A DNA stretch of 64,000 nt from Iodidimonas sp. SYSU 1G8 (GTDB lineage Bacteria > Pseudomonadota > Alphaproteobacteria > SMXS01): the NCBI RefSeq assembly GCF_039655775.1, contig NZ_JBBYXJ010000001.1, positions 2,131,501 to 2,195,500 of the forward strand. The letters are read 5' to 3'. The position numbers and the translations under genes were made by a program. This document shows, piece after piece, positions 1-8,911 of the stretch. A model generated the notes under the pieces. It was given only the letters and a program-made list of their open reading frames with translations. It was not told the origin of the DNA and did not search any database. Each line of letters opens with the position of its first letter. Within the stretch, counting starts at the first letter, position 1.

Positions 1-730
1 AGCCGGTGACGTAGACCCGCATGCCTCTTAGCTTGGGAATGGTCACCGTCACATCGAATTTGCGATAGCGAGTTCCCATCGACTTGCTGACGACGCCCTG
101 CAGGTCGGCGTAACGGGTTCCCGCCACTTTCACGCGGCCAACAGTGGGAATGAAAACGGTTCCATCGCGGTCCACCTTGACATCGAAGTTGGCCTCCACG
201 CTGCCCGTCGATCTCACAGACAGCCAGTCGCCCGGATTGACCATGTAGGAAGGCGGGATGGTGGTGGACGGGGATACGGCGAAATCCCGCGACTGTGGCA
301 CGAGCAGGTTGGACCCGAAGCGAATGACTTTGCGACCCAACTGACGTTCTACGTAACGCTCGAACTCACCTGGTTCCGCCGGCTTCGCAGGTGTTGCACG
401 GTCTAAAGGCGAAAGGTCGGCATCGAGCAAACGGTCACCGGAGATTTCGACGGGCCCGCTCACCAGAGGCGTCGTGAGCGTCTCCGTATCAGAAGCATTA
501 TCGCGATCGCGGTCGCGATATGTGTTCCGGCTGCGCTCGCCGTTCGCCCCGCGCTGCTGATCCTGGTAGTCGTTCTGTTGTGTTCGCTGAGTGTCATACT
601 GTGCATGCGCGGGCGGCGCGATGGATGAGACGCAAGCGATGGCCAGGCCCATGAGGCACCAGAACCTGAAATCGTGTACGTCAGCCCACAATTTGCGTAA
701 GAGCCACGACGGACTAGTCGTTGCCATCAT
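1..730 (-). CDS. Polysaccharide export outer-membrane protein (Wza/KpsD type), 3' end outside window
   Basis: About 243 residues are visible and the frame runs off the left edge. A hydrophobic stretch near residues 20-38 ending in an AHA-Q cleavage-like site indicates a signal peptide. A Gln/Arg/Asp-rich linker follows, then a region from about residue 165 (YMVNPGDWL, DGTVFIPTVG, motifs around the edge at VYVTG) that fits the polysaccharide export domain of the Wza family, before the expected SLBB domains. Family knowledge: such proteins form the outer-membrane channel for capsule or exopolysaccharide. The ATG at 730 overlaps the TGA of the upstream epimerase gene (ATGA) and has AGGAG about 10 nt upstream; a second ATG follows directly. 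Its place at the end of the dideoxysugar operon suggests that the sugar enters an exported polymer. Confidence 0.8.
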   Translation of the reverse strand, partial: MMATTSPSWLLRKLWADVHDFRFWCLMGLAIACVSSIAPPAHAQYDTQRTQQNDYQDQQRGANGERSRNTYRDRDRDNASDTETLTTPLVSGPVEISGDRLLDADLSPLDRATPAKPAEPGEFERYVERQLGRKVIRFGSNLLVPQSRDFAVSPSTTIPPSYMVNPGDWLSVRSTGSVEANFDVKVDRDGTVFIPTVGRVKVAGTRYADLQGVVSKSMGTRYRKFDVTVTIPKLRGMRVYVTG

Positions 731-1719
731 GGAATAGTCACTCCTATCAGTCTGCTCATAATCCTGCGCAGCGACTGCTCGACCGTGAATGAAATTTCGA
801 GCCCCAGTTGCCGGCGCGCCTTCGCTACGGACGGAACATAACGATCCGCCGCGTCGGAAGCGAGCGCAGGAATCTCCGCAGTGGTTCGGAACACATCCGC
901 TGCGGTGAGAGCAATTTCCTGGACTGTCAAGCTCTCGTCTGACCCGACATTGAATACTGGGCAGGTTACATCTGCGGCGGTCACCATCGTCATCAGCCAC
1001 CGCACAAGATCATCCGCATGCATATAACTACGATACACGGGATGCCTCGCGTGTACCGTGATCGGGCGGCCAGCGACGCCGGCAGCGATGAAATTGCCGA
1101 TCGCGAAATGCTGGTCGCGGGGCAGGTAAACGCCGACAAAAGCAAAGCAGCGGGCGATGGCCACCTTGAAACCATCGTTTCCGAGACGGGCGATCTGCCG
1201 TTCGACCTCCCGCTTGGCTTCCGCATAGTCCCGCTTGTAGGCGACCATGTCATCCACGTCGCCAAAAGCGGAGGTTTCATCGATGTGTGTCACTGTATCC
1301 GGCTGCTGACCATAGACGGCACCACTGCTTGTGTAGAGTATCCGTGCCGCCGCCAAATCGGTCCGTGCAATGCGCTTGAAGTTCTCAACCGAGGCCAGGA
1401 TGTTGGCTCGCTCGCTCTCGGCGTTCGTGACGTAACGCCGGGCATCGCTGGAGGTCGCGGCGTGAATTACCAGATCGGCCTTGGGCAGGATGCTACAGCG
1501 AGAGACGTCCGCGTCCAAGAGCCGCAACCCGGGACTCATCAGCTCCGGATGGGCAGTGGCGAGCGCGCTTGCGTGCCGCGCAACGACAATGATTTCCCTA
1601 ATTCTCCAAGGGGCGAGCGCGCCACGACTAAACGCGTCCAAGAAGGATTTGCCAAAAAATCCCGACCCTCCGATGAGCATAAGGGTCTGCTCAGACGGAC
1701 CTGGCTGCAGCGACGTCAC
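727..1719 (-). CDS. NAD-dependent epimerase/dehydratase/reductase (extended SDR family)
   Basis: A 330-residue extended SDR protein. It has an N-terminal Rossmann glycine motif GGSGFFG (residues 17-23), a TSSGAVYG strand with the catalytic Ser region near 130, and an active-site YAEAK (YxxxK) near 165. These families epimerise, dehydrate or reduce nucleotide-sugar 4-keto groups. The GTG start overlaps the stop of the thiamine-diphosphate enzyme gene (GTGA), so the two are probably translationally coupled. In the Yersinia yersiniose pathway a reductase (YerF) acts right after the TPP enzyme YerE, and this gene sits where such an enzyme would be expected. That role is inference; a 5-epimerase or 4-reductase for another deoxysugar is equally possible. 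Confidence 0.8.
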   Translation of the reverse strand: MTSLQPGPSEQTLMLIGGSGFFGKSFLDAFSRGALAPWRIREIIVVARHASALATAHPELMSPGLRLLDADVSRCSILPKADLVIHAATSSDARRYVTNAESERANILASVENFKRIARTDLAAARILYTSSGAVYGQQPDTVTHIDETSAFGDVDDMVAYKRDYAEAKREVERQIARLGNDGFKVAIARCFAFVGVYLPRDQHFAIGNFIAAGVAGRPITVHARHPVYRSYMHADDLVRWLMTMVTAADVTCPVFNVGSDESLTVQEIALTAADVFRTTAEIPALASDAADRYVPSVAKARRQLGLEISFTVEQSLRRIMSRLIGVTIP

Positions 1720-3452
1720 CGATTTTCCAGGTAGTCGATTTCCGGCGTCATCCGATCAATCGGATTCGACTCCATTGATCCGCTTGCAGTGATCCGGCTG
1801 GAAATTTTGGGGAAATAGGTCTGCTCAGGATCGATGGGAACAATGAACGCCGCAGGCCCTTCACTGTCCATCATCTCCCTGAATGTCGCGGATCGTTCGA
1901 AATCGAGCGGCAGCGACATGACCGGAATCGACCACGCTCCGAACACCTTTTCCCAATGTGGCAGACCAAGCCCCGAAGGACGGTCGCAGCCGAGATATTT
2001 ACCGTTAAAGTAATTCCGTTGCGTCATCCGGATGGATGCGTGGCCCTGGTCGTGGAAAATATATATTTTCAGGTTGCACCGGTTGATGTCGACCGTCCCC
2101 AGCTCCTGCAGGTTTTGGGCAAAGCCGCCATCGCCTTCGATCAGAATGGTGCGGCGCCTTCCCGCACCGGCGAGCGAGGCGCCGATGGCGCCTGACAGTC
2201 CATAGCCCATCGACGCCAACGATTTGTTGGTCAGAATCCGCTGCCCATACTTCTGCCGGTAGAGCTGCATCGACAGCGTGAACGCGCTGCCGCTGCTGCA
2301 CGGGATGATGAAGTCATCCGGGCGTGTCAGGGGCTCCAGCCGCAGAATGAAATCGTAGGGCGAGATGTATCCCTGGCCGGTCTGGTTGACGTCCTCAACG
2401 CGCGGAATCGCATTGCGGATGGTTTGGGCGTGTTCGAGCCATCCGTCCTTGGGCGCCAGATCGGCGGCGGCGAATCGCCTGAGCAAGTCGTCCGCGTCGA
2501 CCTGCAATTGCCAGTCCGTGGACGGATGTCCCTTGTGGAGTTCGCTTTCATCGATGTCGACGTGGGCGATACGCGCGCCGCGTCCGAATTCCTGCCAGTT
2601 GAAGCCCGTCTGCTGGAGGCCTAGGCGAGTCCCCAACGCCAGTATGAAGTCCGACCGCTGGATTATAATGTTGGCGCTACGCTGCCCCCAGGTGTTTGGG
2701 CGGCCTAGATAATTGGGATCGTCACCACCAAGCCGGTCTGCCCCATTATACGTCGTCATACTGGGGATTCGCTTGGTGAGGAACTGATCGCGCACCTGCG
2801 TCATCGCCGCGTAGGAGACGCCTCCTCCAATCAGCACGATGGGTCGCGCGGCCGCGTCGTACGCCGCCACCAGCTCATCGAGGACAGCGTCGGTTGCGGT
2901 TGGCAGCGCCGAATTCCGCTTCGCCGGCAACGGCTGTTCTTCTACTTGGATCGCCTGAACGTCCAGCGGAATCTCCAGGAATACCGGTCCTTTGCGCGGC
3001 TCCCAGCTTGGACTGATAATGTCGAGAAACTCCTCTGCGGTCGCAGGCGCAAGCAGCCTGTGCGCCACCTTGCATGTGGAAGCCACCAGCGCGACCCCGT
3101 CGACCTCCTGGATACCGCGGGACCGCATTCGCTGATTGGCCAAGTCCGTAGTCTTGACCTGGCCTCCGATCACCAGCAGCTCACGGCTTTCCAGAAAAGC
3201 GCCCGAGAGCGCCGTTACGATGTTCGTGAGGCCAGGTCCCGCCGTCACCAGCGCCAGGGCTTTAGCCGGTGCCGCCAGCTCATTGAAATATTCCGCGGCA
3301 ATCCCTGCCGCAACCTCATGTACAACGGGCACACCGGTCAGATAACGATCGAGGCTTTCGGTGAGATGCATAATATTGCCTCCCCCGACGAAGAAATAGT
3401 GACTATATCCGGCATCGCGAAGCCACTGCCCAATCTGGTCACTGTATTTCAT
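1716..3452 (-). CDS. Thiamine-diphosphate-dependent enzyme, acetolactate-synthase/YerE-like
   Basis: A 578-residue protein with the three-domain layout of pyruvate-oxidase/acetohydroxyacid-synthase enzymes. The N-terminal Pyr domain has the cofactor-activating Glu in VVHEVAAG (E46), followed by TAGPGLTN. A central Rossmann-like domain follows (about 190-330), then a PP domain with the ThDP/metal GDG motif in IEGDGGFAQN near residue 440. It is encoded with rfbFGH, whose product is a CDP-3,6-dideoxy-4-keto sugar. Established precedent: YerE of Yersinia attaches a two-carbon unit from pyruvate to C4 of exactly that sugar. A branch-adding role here is inferred from context. FAD binding and the real donor cannot be read from the sequence. 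The ATG overlaps the HAD gene stop (ATGA). Confidence 0.82.
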   Translation of the reverse strand: MKYSDQIGQWLRDAGYSHYFFVGGGNIMHLTESLDRYLTGVPVVHEVAAGIAAEYFNELAAPAKALALVTAGPGLTNIVTALSGAFLESRELLVIGGQVKTTDLANQRMRSRGIQEVDGVALVASTCKVAHRLLAPATAEEFLDIISPSWEPRKGPVFLEIPLDVQAIQVEEQPLPAKRNSALPTATDAVLDELVAAYDAAARPIVLIGGGVSYAAMTQVRDQFLTKRIPSMTTYNGADRLGGDDPNYLGRPNTWGQRSANIIIQRSDFILALGTRLGLQQTGFNWQEFGRGARIAHVDIDESELHKGHPSTDWQLQVDADDLLRRFAAADLAPKDGWLEHAQTIRNAIPRVEDVNQTGQGYISPYDFILRLEPLTRPDDFIIPCSSGSAFTLSMQLYRQKYGQRILTNKSLASMGYGLSGAIGASLAGAGRRRTILIEGDGGFAQNLQELGTVDINRCNLKIYIFHDQGHASIRMTQRNYFNGKYLGCDRPSGLGLPHWEKVFGAWSIPVMSLPLDFERSATFREMMDSEGPAAFIVPIDPEQTYFPKISSRITASGSMESNPIDRMTPEIDYLENR

Positions 3453-4171
3453 GCGTCAACCGCCCCGCTCAATTGATCTATCATCACCTTGGTCAGGGAA
3501 CTGATGATACTGAATATTTGATCTGCATTCATACTGTCGGGGCCGCCTTCGTCATATCCCCAGTTTGCATGTAGCGCCAGATGCGTCAGACCATTGAATG
3601 GCTCCAGGTGAGCCCTCATGTCGTCGACGTAGACACAAAAGCAGCTCTCCGCTTGTAACCATCCCGCTTGCTTTGCCACGGCGACCTTGGACCCGTAGCG
3701 ACGAACGTCTTCCTGTCCGAAGATTTCGACGTCCCCAGCGTCGAAATAGCGCAACGTGCCCCTAATCGAGTCCACGTTGCGCGTGGATAGGATGGCAAAA
3801 TGCTGAGGATACCGCTGTAGCAGCGGTCGCATGAGAAAGAAAAACTCATACGGCGACATAATCTTCGGCCAGTCCGGCTCCGCCATAATCTCCTCCCTGG
3901 CGGCGAAGAAGGCCCGGGAGAACTCCCAATCCTCGCCGTCCGGGACGATCGTTCGAAGATCAGCGATGGCGTTGGGCCGCTTGGCGGGGTTGTAAAGCTG
4001 GTTATATTGCCAAGCATCCGTCACCATCGACCGGAATACCAGAAACTCTTCGAAGCTCACATCCCCACGCAAGGCAGTATTGGCTTTGGCGTGCTGGCTA
4101 CAGACAGAATAGGCTTCGAACGCCGTATCAAACAGCACACCGTCAAAGTCGAGGATGCATTTGAATTCCAT
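3449..4171 (-). CDS. HAD-superfamily hydrolase (probable phosphatase)
   Basis: A 240-residue protein beginning with the HAD motif I DFDGV (nucleophile D8, acid D10). A motif II-type STR follows near residue 128, then a conserved Lys in GSKVAVAKQ and motif IV VYVDDMR near 198. The fold is therefore complete and catalytic residues are present. HAD phosphatases in sugar clusters remove phosphate from an intermediate, but no CDP-dideoxysugar step of the known pathway needs one. It may act on the product of the adjacent aldolase homologue or supply the donor used by the TPP enzyme. It starts 3 nt after the aldolase-like gene and overlaps the TPP gene by 4 nt. The substrate is unknown. Confidence 0.78.
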   Translation of the reverse strand: MEFKCILDFDGVLFDTAFEAYSVCSQHAKANTALRGDVSFEEFLVFRSMVTDAWQYNQLYNPAKRPNAIADLRTIVPDGEDWEFSRAFFAAREEIMAEPDWPKIMSPYEFFFLMRPLLQRYPQHFAILSTRNVDSIRGTLRYFDAGDVEIFGQEDVRRYGSKVAVAKQAGWLQAESCFCVYVDDMRAHLEPFNGLTHLALHANWGYDEGGPDSMNADQIFSIISSLTKVMIDQLSGAVDA

Positions 4172-4174
4172 CCA

Positions 4175-4924
4175 TCAAATCCGACTTCGGATCACATTCA
4201 TCCGCTGGTGCACAGCATCCCGCCGGTCACCGACGATCACGGTGCGCAGGTTCAGCAACTCATGTTCAGCATCGATCGCGGCTTCGAGGGCGCCGTTCTC
4301 GGTGCACTGGGCGACCGTCAATACGGCCTTGCGCGTCTCGACGTGATGAAGCAGCGACCTCAGTTCGCCATCGGCACGCAGCAGCTCGCGTGTCCTGCTA
4401 TTGATGCTGCCACCCATCGTCACCAATAACCCGCGCTTTCTCGCCGCGCGAGCGACAATCTTGACCTTGTCGACAACGACGGGGCTGTCCACGCTCGGAC
4501 CACGGAACGAGGCGTTCAGATCGGTACGTCCGATCGTTACATTCGTGAGTCGCGTCCCCGCATCGAGAATTTCTTCAATATTGTTGACGGCAGTGAACGT
4601 CTCTATGGTCACGCCGATATTGTCGAAAAACCCTAAGGGTAGCATTCCCATGTATTTTTCCATGGCGAACGCGGTCTCGATCATCGGCGCCACAATACTG
4701 CGCACGCCAAGTTGCTGCAAGAACAGGCAATCCGATTTTGCCTCACACCCCCCGATCTTTACAACGTAATCAAGGCCGCGTCGAGCAGCGAACAGGACCT
4801 CGGCAGCTATCTCATCCCGTGTCAACCCCTCCGCTTCGAATTCGCCTTTCAAAGATACGAAGTGCGAATAAAGGGGATCCACATACTTATCACCCTCAGG
4901 TCTGCTTAACATGCTGCTTCTCAT
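4175..4924 (-). CDS. Short HpcH/HpaI aldolase / citrate-lyase-like protein
   Basis: A 249-residue protein with the second half of the HpcH/HpaI (PEP-utilising TIM-barrel) fold. It shows APMIET with the metal-binding Glu, VTIETFTAVNN, and IGRTDLNAS with the metal-binding Asp. The N-terminal part is short, and the segment that normally carries the catalytic His and Arg is not recognisable; VVKIGG sits where the Arg strand would be. The protein may therefore be a retro-aldol/lyase variant with altered chemistry. Two starts are possible, ATG 4924 or ATG 4912, and neither has a strong Shine-Dalgarno sequence. The C-terminal 80 residues are helical and not recognised. It lies between rfbH and a HAD phosphatase in the sugar operon. 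Confidence 0.7.
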   Translation of the reverse strand: MRSSMLSRPEGDKYVDPLYSHFVSLKGEFEAEGLTRDEIAAEVLFAARRGLDYVVKIGGCEAKSDCLFLQQLGVRSIVAPMIETAFAMEKYMGMLPLGFFDNIGVTIETFTAVNNIEEILDAGTRLTNVTIGRTDLNASFRGPSVDSPVVVDKVKIVARAARKRGLLVTMGGSINSRTRELLRADGELRSLLHHVETRKAVLTVAQCTENGALEAAIDAEHELLNLRTVIVGDRRDAVHQRMNVIRSRI

Positions 4925-4948
4925 TATCTTGGAGCCTTTAGCTTTATG

Positions 4949-4968
4949 CCGCCTTCGATCAAAGGCGG
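4949..4968 (-). other. Intercistronic hairpin between rfbH and the aldolase-like gene
   Basis: An inverted repeat CCGCCTT/AAGGCGG with a 6-nt loop lies in the 105-nt gap between rfbH and the next gene. This is the only sizeable gap in an otherwise tightly packed operon. The U-rich tail is poor in the direction of transcription, so it may be an mRNA-stability or partial-termination element rather than a true terminator. Confidence 0.4.
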
Positions 4969-5029
4969 ATTCTTCGTTAGTCGTAGATTTTCGCAGCGAG
5001 GCTCACCCCTCGGTTCCCCCACGGACCCA

Positions 5030-6424
5030 TCAGACTTTCACCGCAAGTCGCCGCGACGGCGCGGCGCCAGAAGCGACTTCAATGAACTGGGCAATAGCCT
5101 CCGCCACATACAAGAGGTGGTCTTCCCCAAGGCCGGGATACAGACCAATCCAGAAAGACTTTTCAGTGATCGTATCCGAATTATCCAAGTCCCCGACGAC
5201 ACGATATTCGCGTGACCGCATGTAAGGTTGTCGCAACAGGTTCCCCCCGAACAACAAGCGTGTGGCGATCCGCTTGCTGTCCAAGAACTTGATCAGGTCG
5301 TCCCGCGAAAAACCAGCGTCCGGTCGAACCGTGATCGGATAGCCGAACCACGATGGATCGCTACGCGGCGTGGCCTGCGGCAGGATCAGCCGGTCCTCGA
5401 ACGGCTTCAGCGCCTCGGTCAGCAGGTCGAAGTTGCGCCGCCGCTGCTGGATGAAATCATCGAGCCGGTCGAGCTGGGCAAGCCCCACTGCAGCCTGCAT
5501 GTCTGTGATCTTCAGGTTATAGCCGCAGTGGCTGTAGGTATATTTGTGATCGTAGCCGAAGGGCAGGTCGCCCAGCTTGCGGTCGAAGCGTTTACCGCAG
5601 GTGTTGTCTTTTCCCGGCGGGCACCAGCAGTCGCGCCCCCAATCGCGCATGGATTCGAGCACACGCTTCAGGCGCGGCTTGTCCGTGAACACGGCACCGC
5701 CTTCGCCCATGGTGATATGATGTGCAGGATAAAAGCTTAGCGTGCCGATATCGCCGAACGTACCGACAGGGCGTCCGTCATAGGTCGAGCCAAGCGCATC
5801 ACAGCAATCCTCGACGACGAACAGGCCGTACTTCTCGGCCACCCGCATAACCTCATCGAGAGCGAAGGGATTTCCCAGGGTATGCGCCACCATGATGACC
5901 CGCGTGCGGTCCGACACGGCGGCTTCGATCATCTCCGGCTTGATATTGTATGTCGGGATGTCCACATCGACGAAAACCGGAACGATGCCGTACTGCAAGG
6001 CCGGATTTACGGTTGTGGGGAAGCCCGTCGCGGCGGTGATCATTTCATCGCCAGGCTTCAGGGCCTCTCCACGAAGATAATGCGAGGTCAGCGACGACAA
6101 CGCCAATAGATTGGCGGAGGAACCGGAGTTCGCCGTAAGCGCGTGCTTTACCCCGAGGCGGCTAGCCAGCCGCGCCTCGAACGCGTCATTGAACCGGCCC
6201 GTCGTCAGCCAGAAATCGAGAGCTGAATCCACGAGGGACCGCATCTCTGGTTCCCCATACACCTTGCCCGACACCGGTACAGCGCTGACGTCCGGGACGA
6301 AGGGCTTCGGCGCGTGAGCGGTGCGGGCATAGGCCCCCGTCACCTCAAGAATGACGCGGCGCAGCCCTTCCGGACCTTCCCGGTCCATAACCCCGTCTAT
6401 CAGCGCCTGCAGTAAATCAGTCAT
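5030..6424 (-). CDS. rfbH: CDP-4-keto-6-deoxy-D-glucose 3-dehydrase (E1, RfbH/DdhC)
   Basis: A 464-residue aminotransferase-fold enzyme that removes the C3 hydroxyl of CDP-4-keto-6-deoxyglucose using PMP and a [2Fe-2S] cluster. Two hallmarks are visible. The PLP-lysine position is His ([10 protein letters not shown]235), which stops transamination. The cluster ligands follow C-X57-C-X1-C-X7-C exactly (C208, C266, C268, C276). The family normally needs a ferredoxin-type reductase (DdhD/RfbI), and none is encoded in the window. The ATG shares one base with the rfbG stop codon (TAATG), implying coupled translation. The product would be the 3,6-dideoxy-4-keto sugar used by the downstream TPP enzyme or SDR. 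Confidence 0.95.
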   Translation of the reverse strand: MTDLLQALIDGVMDREGPEGLRRVILEVTGAYARTAHAPKPFVPDVSAVPVSGKVYGEPEMRSLVDSALDFWLTTGRFNDAFEARLASRLGVKHALTANSGSSANLLALSSLTSHYLRGEALKPGDEMITAATGFPTTVNPALQYGIVPVFVDVDIPTYNIKPEMIEAAVSDRTRVIMVAHTLGNPFALDEVMRVAEKYGLFVVEDCCDALGSTYDGRPVGTFGDIGTLSFYPAHHITMGEGGAVFTDKPRLKRVLESMRDWGRDCWCPPGKDNTCGKRFDRKLGDLPFGYDHKYTYSHCGYNLKITDMQAAVGLAQLDRLDDFIQQRRRNFDLLTEALKPFEDRLILPQATPRSDPSWFGYPITVRPDAGFSRDDLIKFLDSKRIATRLLFGGNLLRQPYMRSREYRVVGDLDNSDTITEKSFWIGLYPGLGEDHLLYVAEAIAQFIEVASGAAPSRRLAVKV

Positions 6425-7539
6425 TACGCCGAGGCCTTTCTTACATTTGTCTCCGCGGGTGGCAGGAAGCCGTAGCGGCGGAGCTGGGCCAGCGATACCT
6501 CGCGTACGTCACAACCGTTGTCGTATGCGTCATGCCATTCGACGATGCTCTGCAGTGTCGCCTCCAACGTGATCCGGGGCCGCCATGCAAGTCGCGTTCG
6601 CGCCTTCGAGCAGTCCAGCCGCAGCACCTTGGCCTCGTGCGGTTGCTGCGTGGCCGGAGCCGTCCAGTTGTCGCGCCAGCCCCACAAGGCACCCAGCCTG
6701 CGAACGATGCTGCGTACCGGCCGAGTGTCTTCATCCGCAGGACCGAAGTTCCAGGCGTCGGCGGCGCTCGCATCGCCCGCCAGCAAGCGTTCGGCCACCA
6801 GGAGATATCCCGCGAGCGCATCGAGCACATGCTGCCACGGGCGTACGGCGTCGGGTGACCGTATCTCAGGCGCGGTCCCCGTCGACCGGGAACGGATGAG
6901 ATCCGGCACAAGGCGGTCATGCGCCCAGTCGCCGCCACCAATTACGTTGCCGGCCCGCACCGAGGCTACTCCGATGCCGTGCTCGCGCAGTCGCGCGGGC
7001 TCGAAGTACGAACGGCGATAAGCTGCGACCACCAATTCTGCGCAGCCCTTGCTGCTGCTGTAGGGATCATGACCACCTACGGGATCGTTTTCCCGGTAAG
7101 GCCAAACCCACTCGCGGTTCTCGTAACACTTGTCACTGGTGACGCAGACCACGGCGCAAGGGCCGCCGATTTGCCTGACGGCATCAAGCAGGTGAACCGT
7201 GCCCATCACGTTTGTCGCGTAGGTTTCTACGGGCTCCATGTACGACAGTCGTACGATTGGTTGAGCGGCGAGGTGGAAAACCACGTCAGGGCGTGCGATG
7301 CGCATTGCAGCAATCAACGCCTCGCGCTCCCGAATATCGCCTTCGATATGTTGCACGAGGCCAGCGATGTCCGCAGCCTCGAACAGGCTGGGGTCGGTGG
7401 GGGCAGCAAGCGAGAAACCGGTAACCTGGGCCCCCATCTCGGCCAGCCACAGCGCCAGCCAGCCGCCCTTGAACCCCGTGTGGCCGGTCAGGAAGACGGA
7501 CTTCCCCTGCCAGACCGCGGGATTTACCAGATTTTCCAT
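6424..7539 (-). CDS. rfbG: CDP-glucose 4,6-dehydratase
   Basis: An extended SDR enzyme converting CDP-glucose to CDP-4-keto-6-deoxyglucose. The NAD-binding motif is GHTGFKG (residues 19-25), the catalytic YSSSK lies near 155, and [12 protein letters not shown] matches the family's conserved block. I chose the ATG at 7539 (371 residues) because AGGGA lies upstream and the protein then begins like its relatives. The frame is open to an ATG at 7560, seven codons earlier. The gene overlaps the end of rfbF by 16 nt. Its neighbours rfbF and rfbH supply substrate and use product. Confidence 0.93.
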   Translation of the reverse strand: MENLVNPAVWQGKSVFLTGHTGFKGGWLALWLAEMGAQVTGFSLAAPTDPSLFEAADIAGLVQHIEGDIREREALIAAMRIARPDVVFHLAAQPIVRLSYMEPVETYATNVMGTVHLLDAVRQIGGPCAVVCVTSDKCYENREWVWPYRENDPVGGHDPYSSSKGCAELVVAAYRRSYFEPARLREHGIGVASVRAGNVIGGGDWAHDRLVPDLIRSRSTGTAPEIRSPDAVRPWQHVLDALAGYLLVAERLLAGDASAADAWNFGPADEDTRPVRSIVRRLGALWGWRDNWTAPATQQPHEAKVLRLDCSKARTRLAWRPRITLEATLQSIVEWHDAYDNGCDVREVSLAQLRRYGFLPPAETNVRKASA

Positions 7540-8294
7540 GGGGCGTTCCCTGAACTCCATAGTTCCTCGAGATGCTGCTTGTCGCGCAGGGTATCCATCG
7601 CCTGCCAGAAGCCGTTGTGGTGGAAGGCGCCCAACTGGCGGTCGGCGGCCAGCTTCTCGAGCGGCCCCGCTTCCCAGATCGTATCCGGCCCTTCGATCAA
7701 ATTCAGGACATCCTGGTTGAGGACGAAGAAGCCTCCATTAATGCGTCCTCCATCACCTGCCGGCTTCTCCCGGAAATTGCTCACCAGCGGCCCGTCGAAC
7801 TCAAGCGCGCCGAACCGCCCCGGCGGAGCGACCGCCGTTATGGTGGCTTTCTTGCCATGCGACGCGTGGAACTCGATCAACGACTGGATATTGATGTCCG
7901 CCACCCCGTCACCGTAGGTAAGGCAAAAGGTGTCGGTATCGCCGAGATGGGGGCGGATTGCCTTCAGACGCCCTCCGGTCATCGTGTTCGCCCCCGTCTC
8001 GACCAAGGTAATGCGCCAAGGCTCACACCAGTTATGATGAACCTCCATCGAATTATTGCGCAGATCAAGCGTCACATCAGCGGTATGCAGGAAGTAATTG
8101 GCGAAATACTCCTTAATCATATACCCTTTGTATCCTAGGCATATGATGAATTCGTTCACGCCATTGGACGAGTAGATTTTCATAATGTGCCAAAGGACAG
8201 GCTTACCGCCAATCTCGACCATCGGCTTCGGCCTTATGGCGGTTTCCTCGCCCAGCCGGCTCCCCAAGCCACCCGCTAAAATTACTGCTTGCAA
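7524..8294 (-). CDS. rfbF: Glucose-1-phosphate cytidylyltransferase
   Basis: A 256-residue nucleotidyltransferase making CDP-glucose from CTP and glucose-1-phosphate, the entry step for CDP-dideoxysugars. It has the nucleotide-binding signature LAGGLGSRLGEET near residues 6-18, RPKPMVEIGGKP, and a TYGDGVADI metal-binding stretch near 128. Length is normal for the family. The start is a TTG preceded by GGGAAG; no in-frame ATG fits the N-terminus. It is the first gene of the minus-strand operon, and the upstream DNA is the decayed region. Confidence 0.94.
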   Translation of the reverse strand: MQAVILAGGLGSRLGEETAIRPKPMVEIGGKPVLWHIMKIYSSNGVNEFIICLGYKGYMIKEYFANYFLHTADVTLDLRNNSMEVHHNWCEPWRITLVETGANTMTGGRLKAIRPHLGDTDTFCLTYGDGVADINIQSLIEFHASHGKKATITAVAPPGRFGALEFDGPLVSNFREKPAGDGGRINGGFFVLNQDVLNLIEGPDTIWEAGPLEKLAADRQLGAFHHNGFWQAMDTLRDKQHLEELWSSGNAPWKIW

Positions 8295-8335
8295 TAGCTT
8301 CCCACTCCAAATTCATCTGACCTGAGCCAGTGCAA

Positions 8336-8363
8336 ATTTATGCGTCAACTTGCGCCCGCACAA
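8336..8363 (-). promoter_or_regulatory. Possible promoter of the rfbFGH operon
   Basis: On the minus strand TTGTGC (-35) and ATAAAT (-10) are separated by 16 nt, and the -10 ends about 41 nt before the rfbF TTG start. The match is moderate and made by eye. Confidence 0.35.
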
Positions 8364-8911
8364 TACTTGGCGATCTGTCAAACCTTGGGCGGCGCGGGGC
8401 CGGTTGGCTCCCAAGGATACGGCGGGCGGCCCATCATATCGCGGAGGAGGTAGCGCAAGGCAAGGTCAAAATGTGCCGGGTTGCGTGCAACCCGATGACT
8501 ACAATTTCGGCCCCCTAGTGATCGGCGCACTCTGGCCACGTCGGCATGGAGTTGCCGGCGCCACAGGTGCCCGCTCCTGGTATGCCTAGGTCTCGGTTTC
8601 CGGCGGACCACGCACAACGGGCTTGAAACTCGTCGGACGACGATTCGCGCGATCACCTTCGCCCATGCCTGGTCCCGCGACCATGATCCGAACAGGCGCC
8701 CCAGTGGGAACCAAGGGCGCCCTTCACCCCCCCCTTTATCAGACCAAGCCCATCATCCGGAGCCCTGGATCCGCCGTGCCCGTCGCGTCGCAGTTTCGCT
8801 GTTGCACCCGTCGCAGGTGACGGGCGAGTGCGCCGGGCCCGCCCAACCGACGGTATTGACCGGGTCTGCCCGCCCGTTGTTACACTGGCGCACCGAAACC
8901 GTGAGGATGCC
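8364..8911. other. Intergenic stretch without a recognisable gene
   Basis: No frame here has a convincing start, ribosome-binding site and protein-like composition; the short frames on both strands are Arg/Pro-rich chance readings. A promoter-like TTGACC with TACACT 19 nt further on (or GTTACA after 17 nt) lies at about 8857-8887, just before the amber-interrupted small gene. Confidence 0.5.

Noticed and set aside
1018-1734. A 238-codon plus-strand frame opposite the epimerase gene
   Set aside because: The opposite strand has a clear SDR protein with both catalytic motifs; this frame has none.
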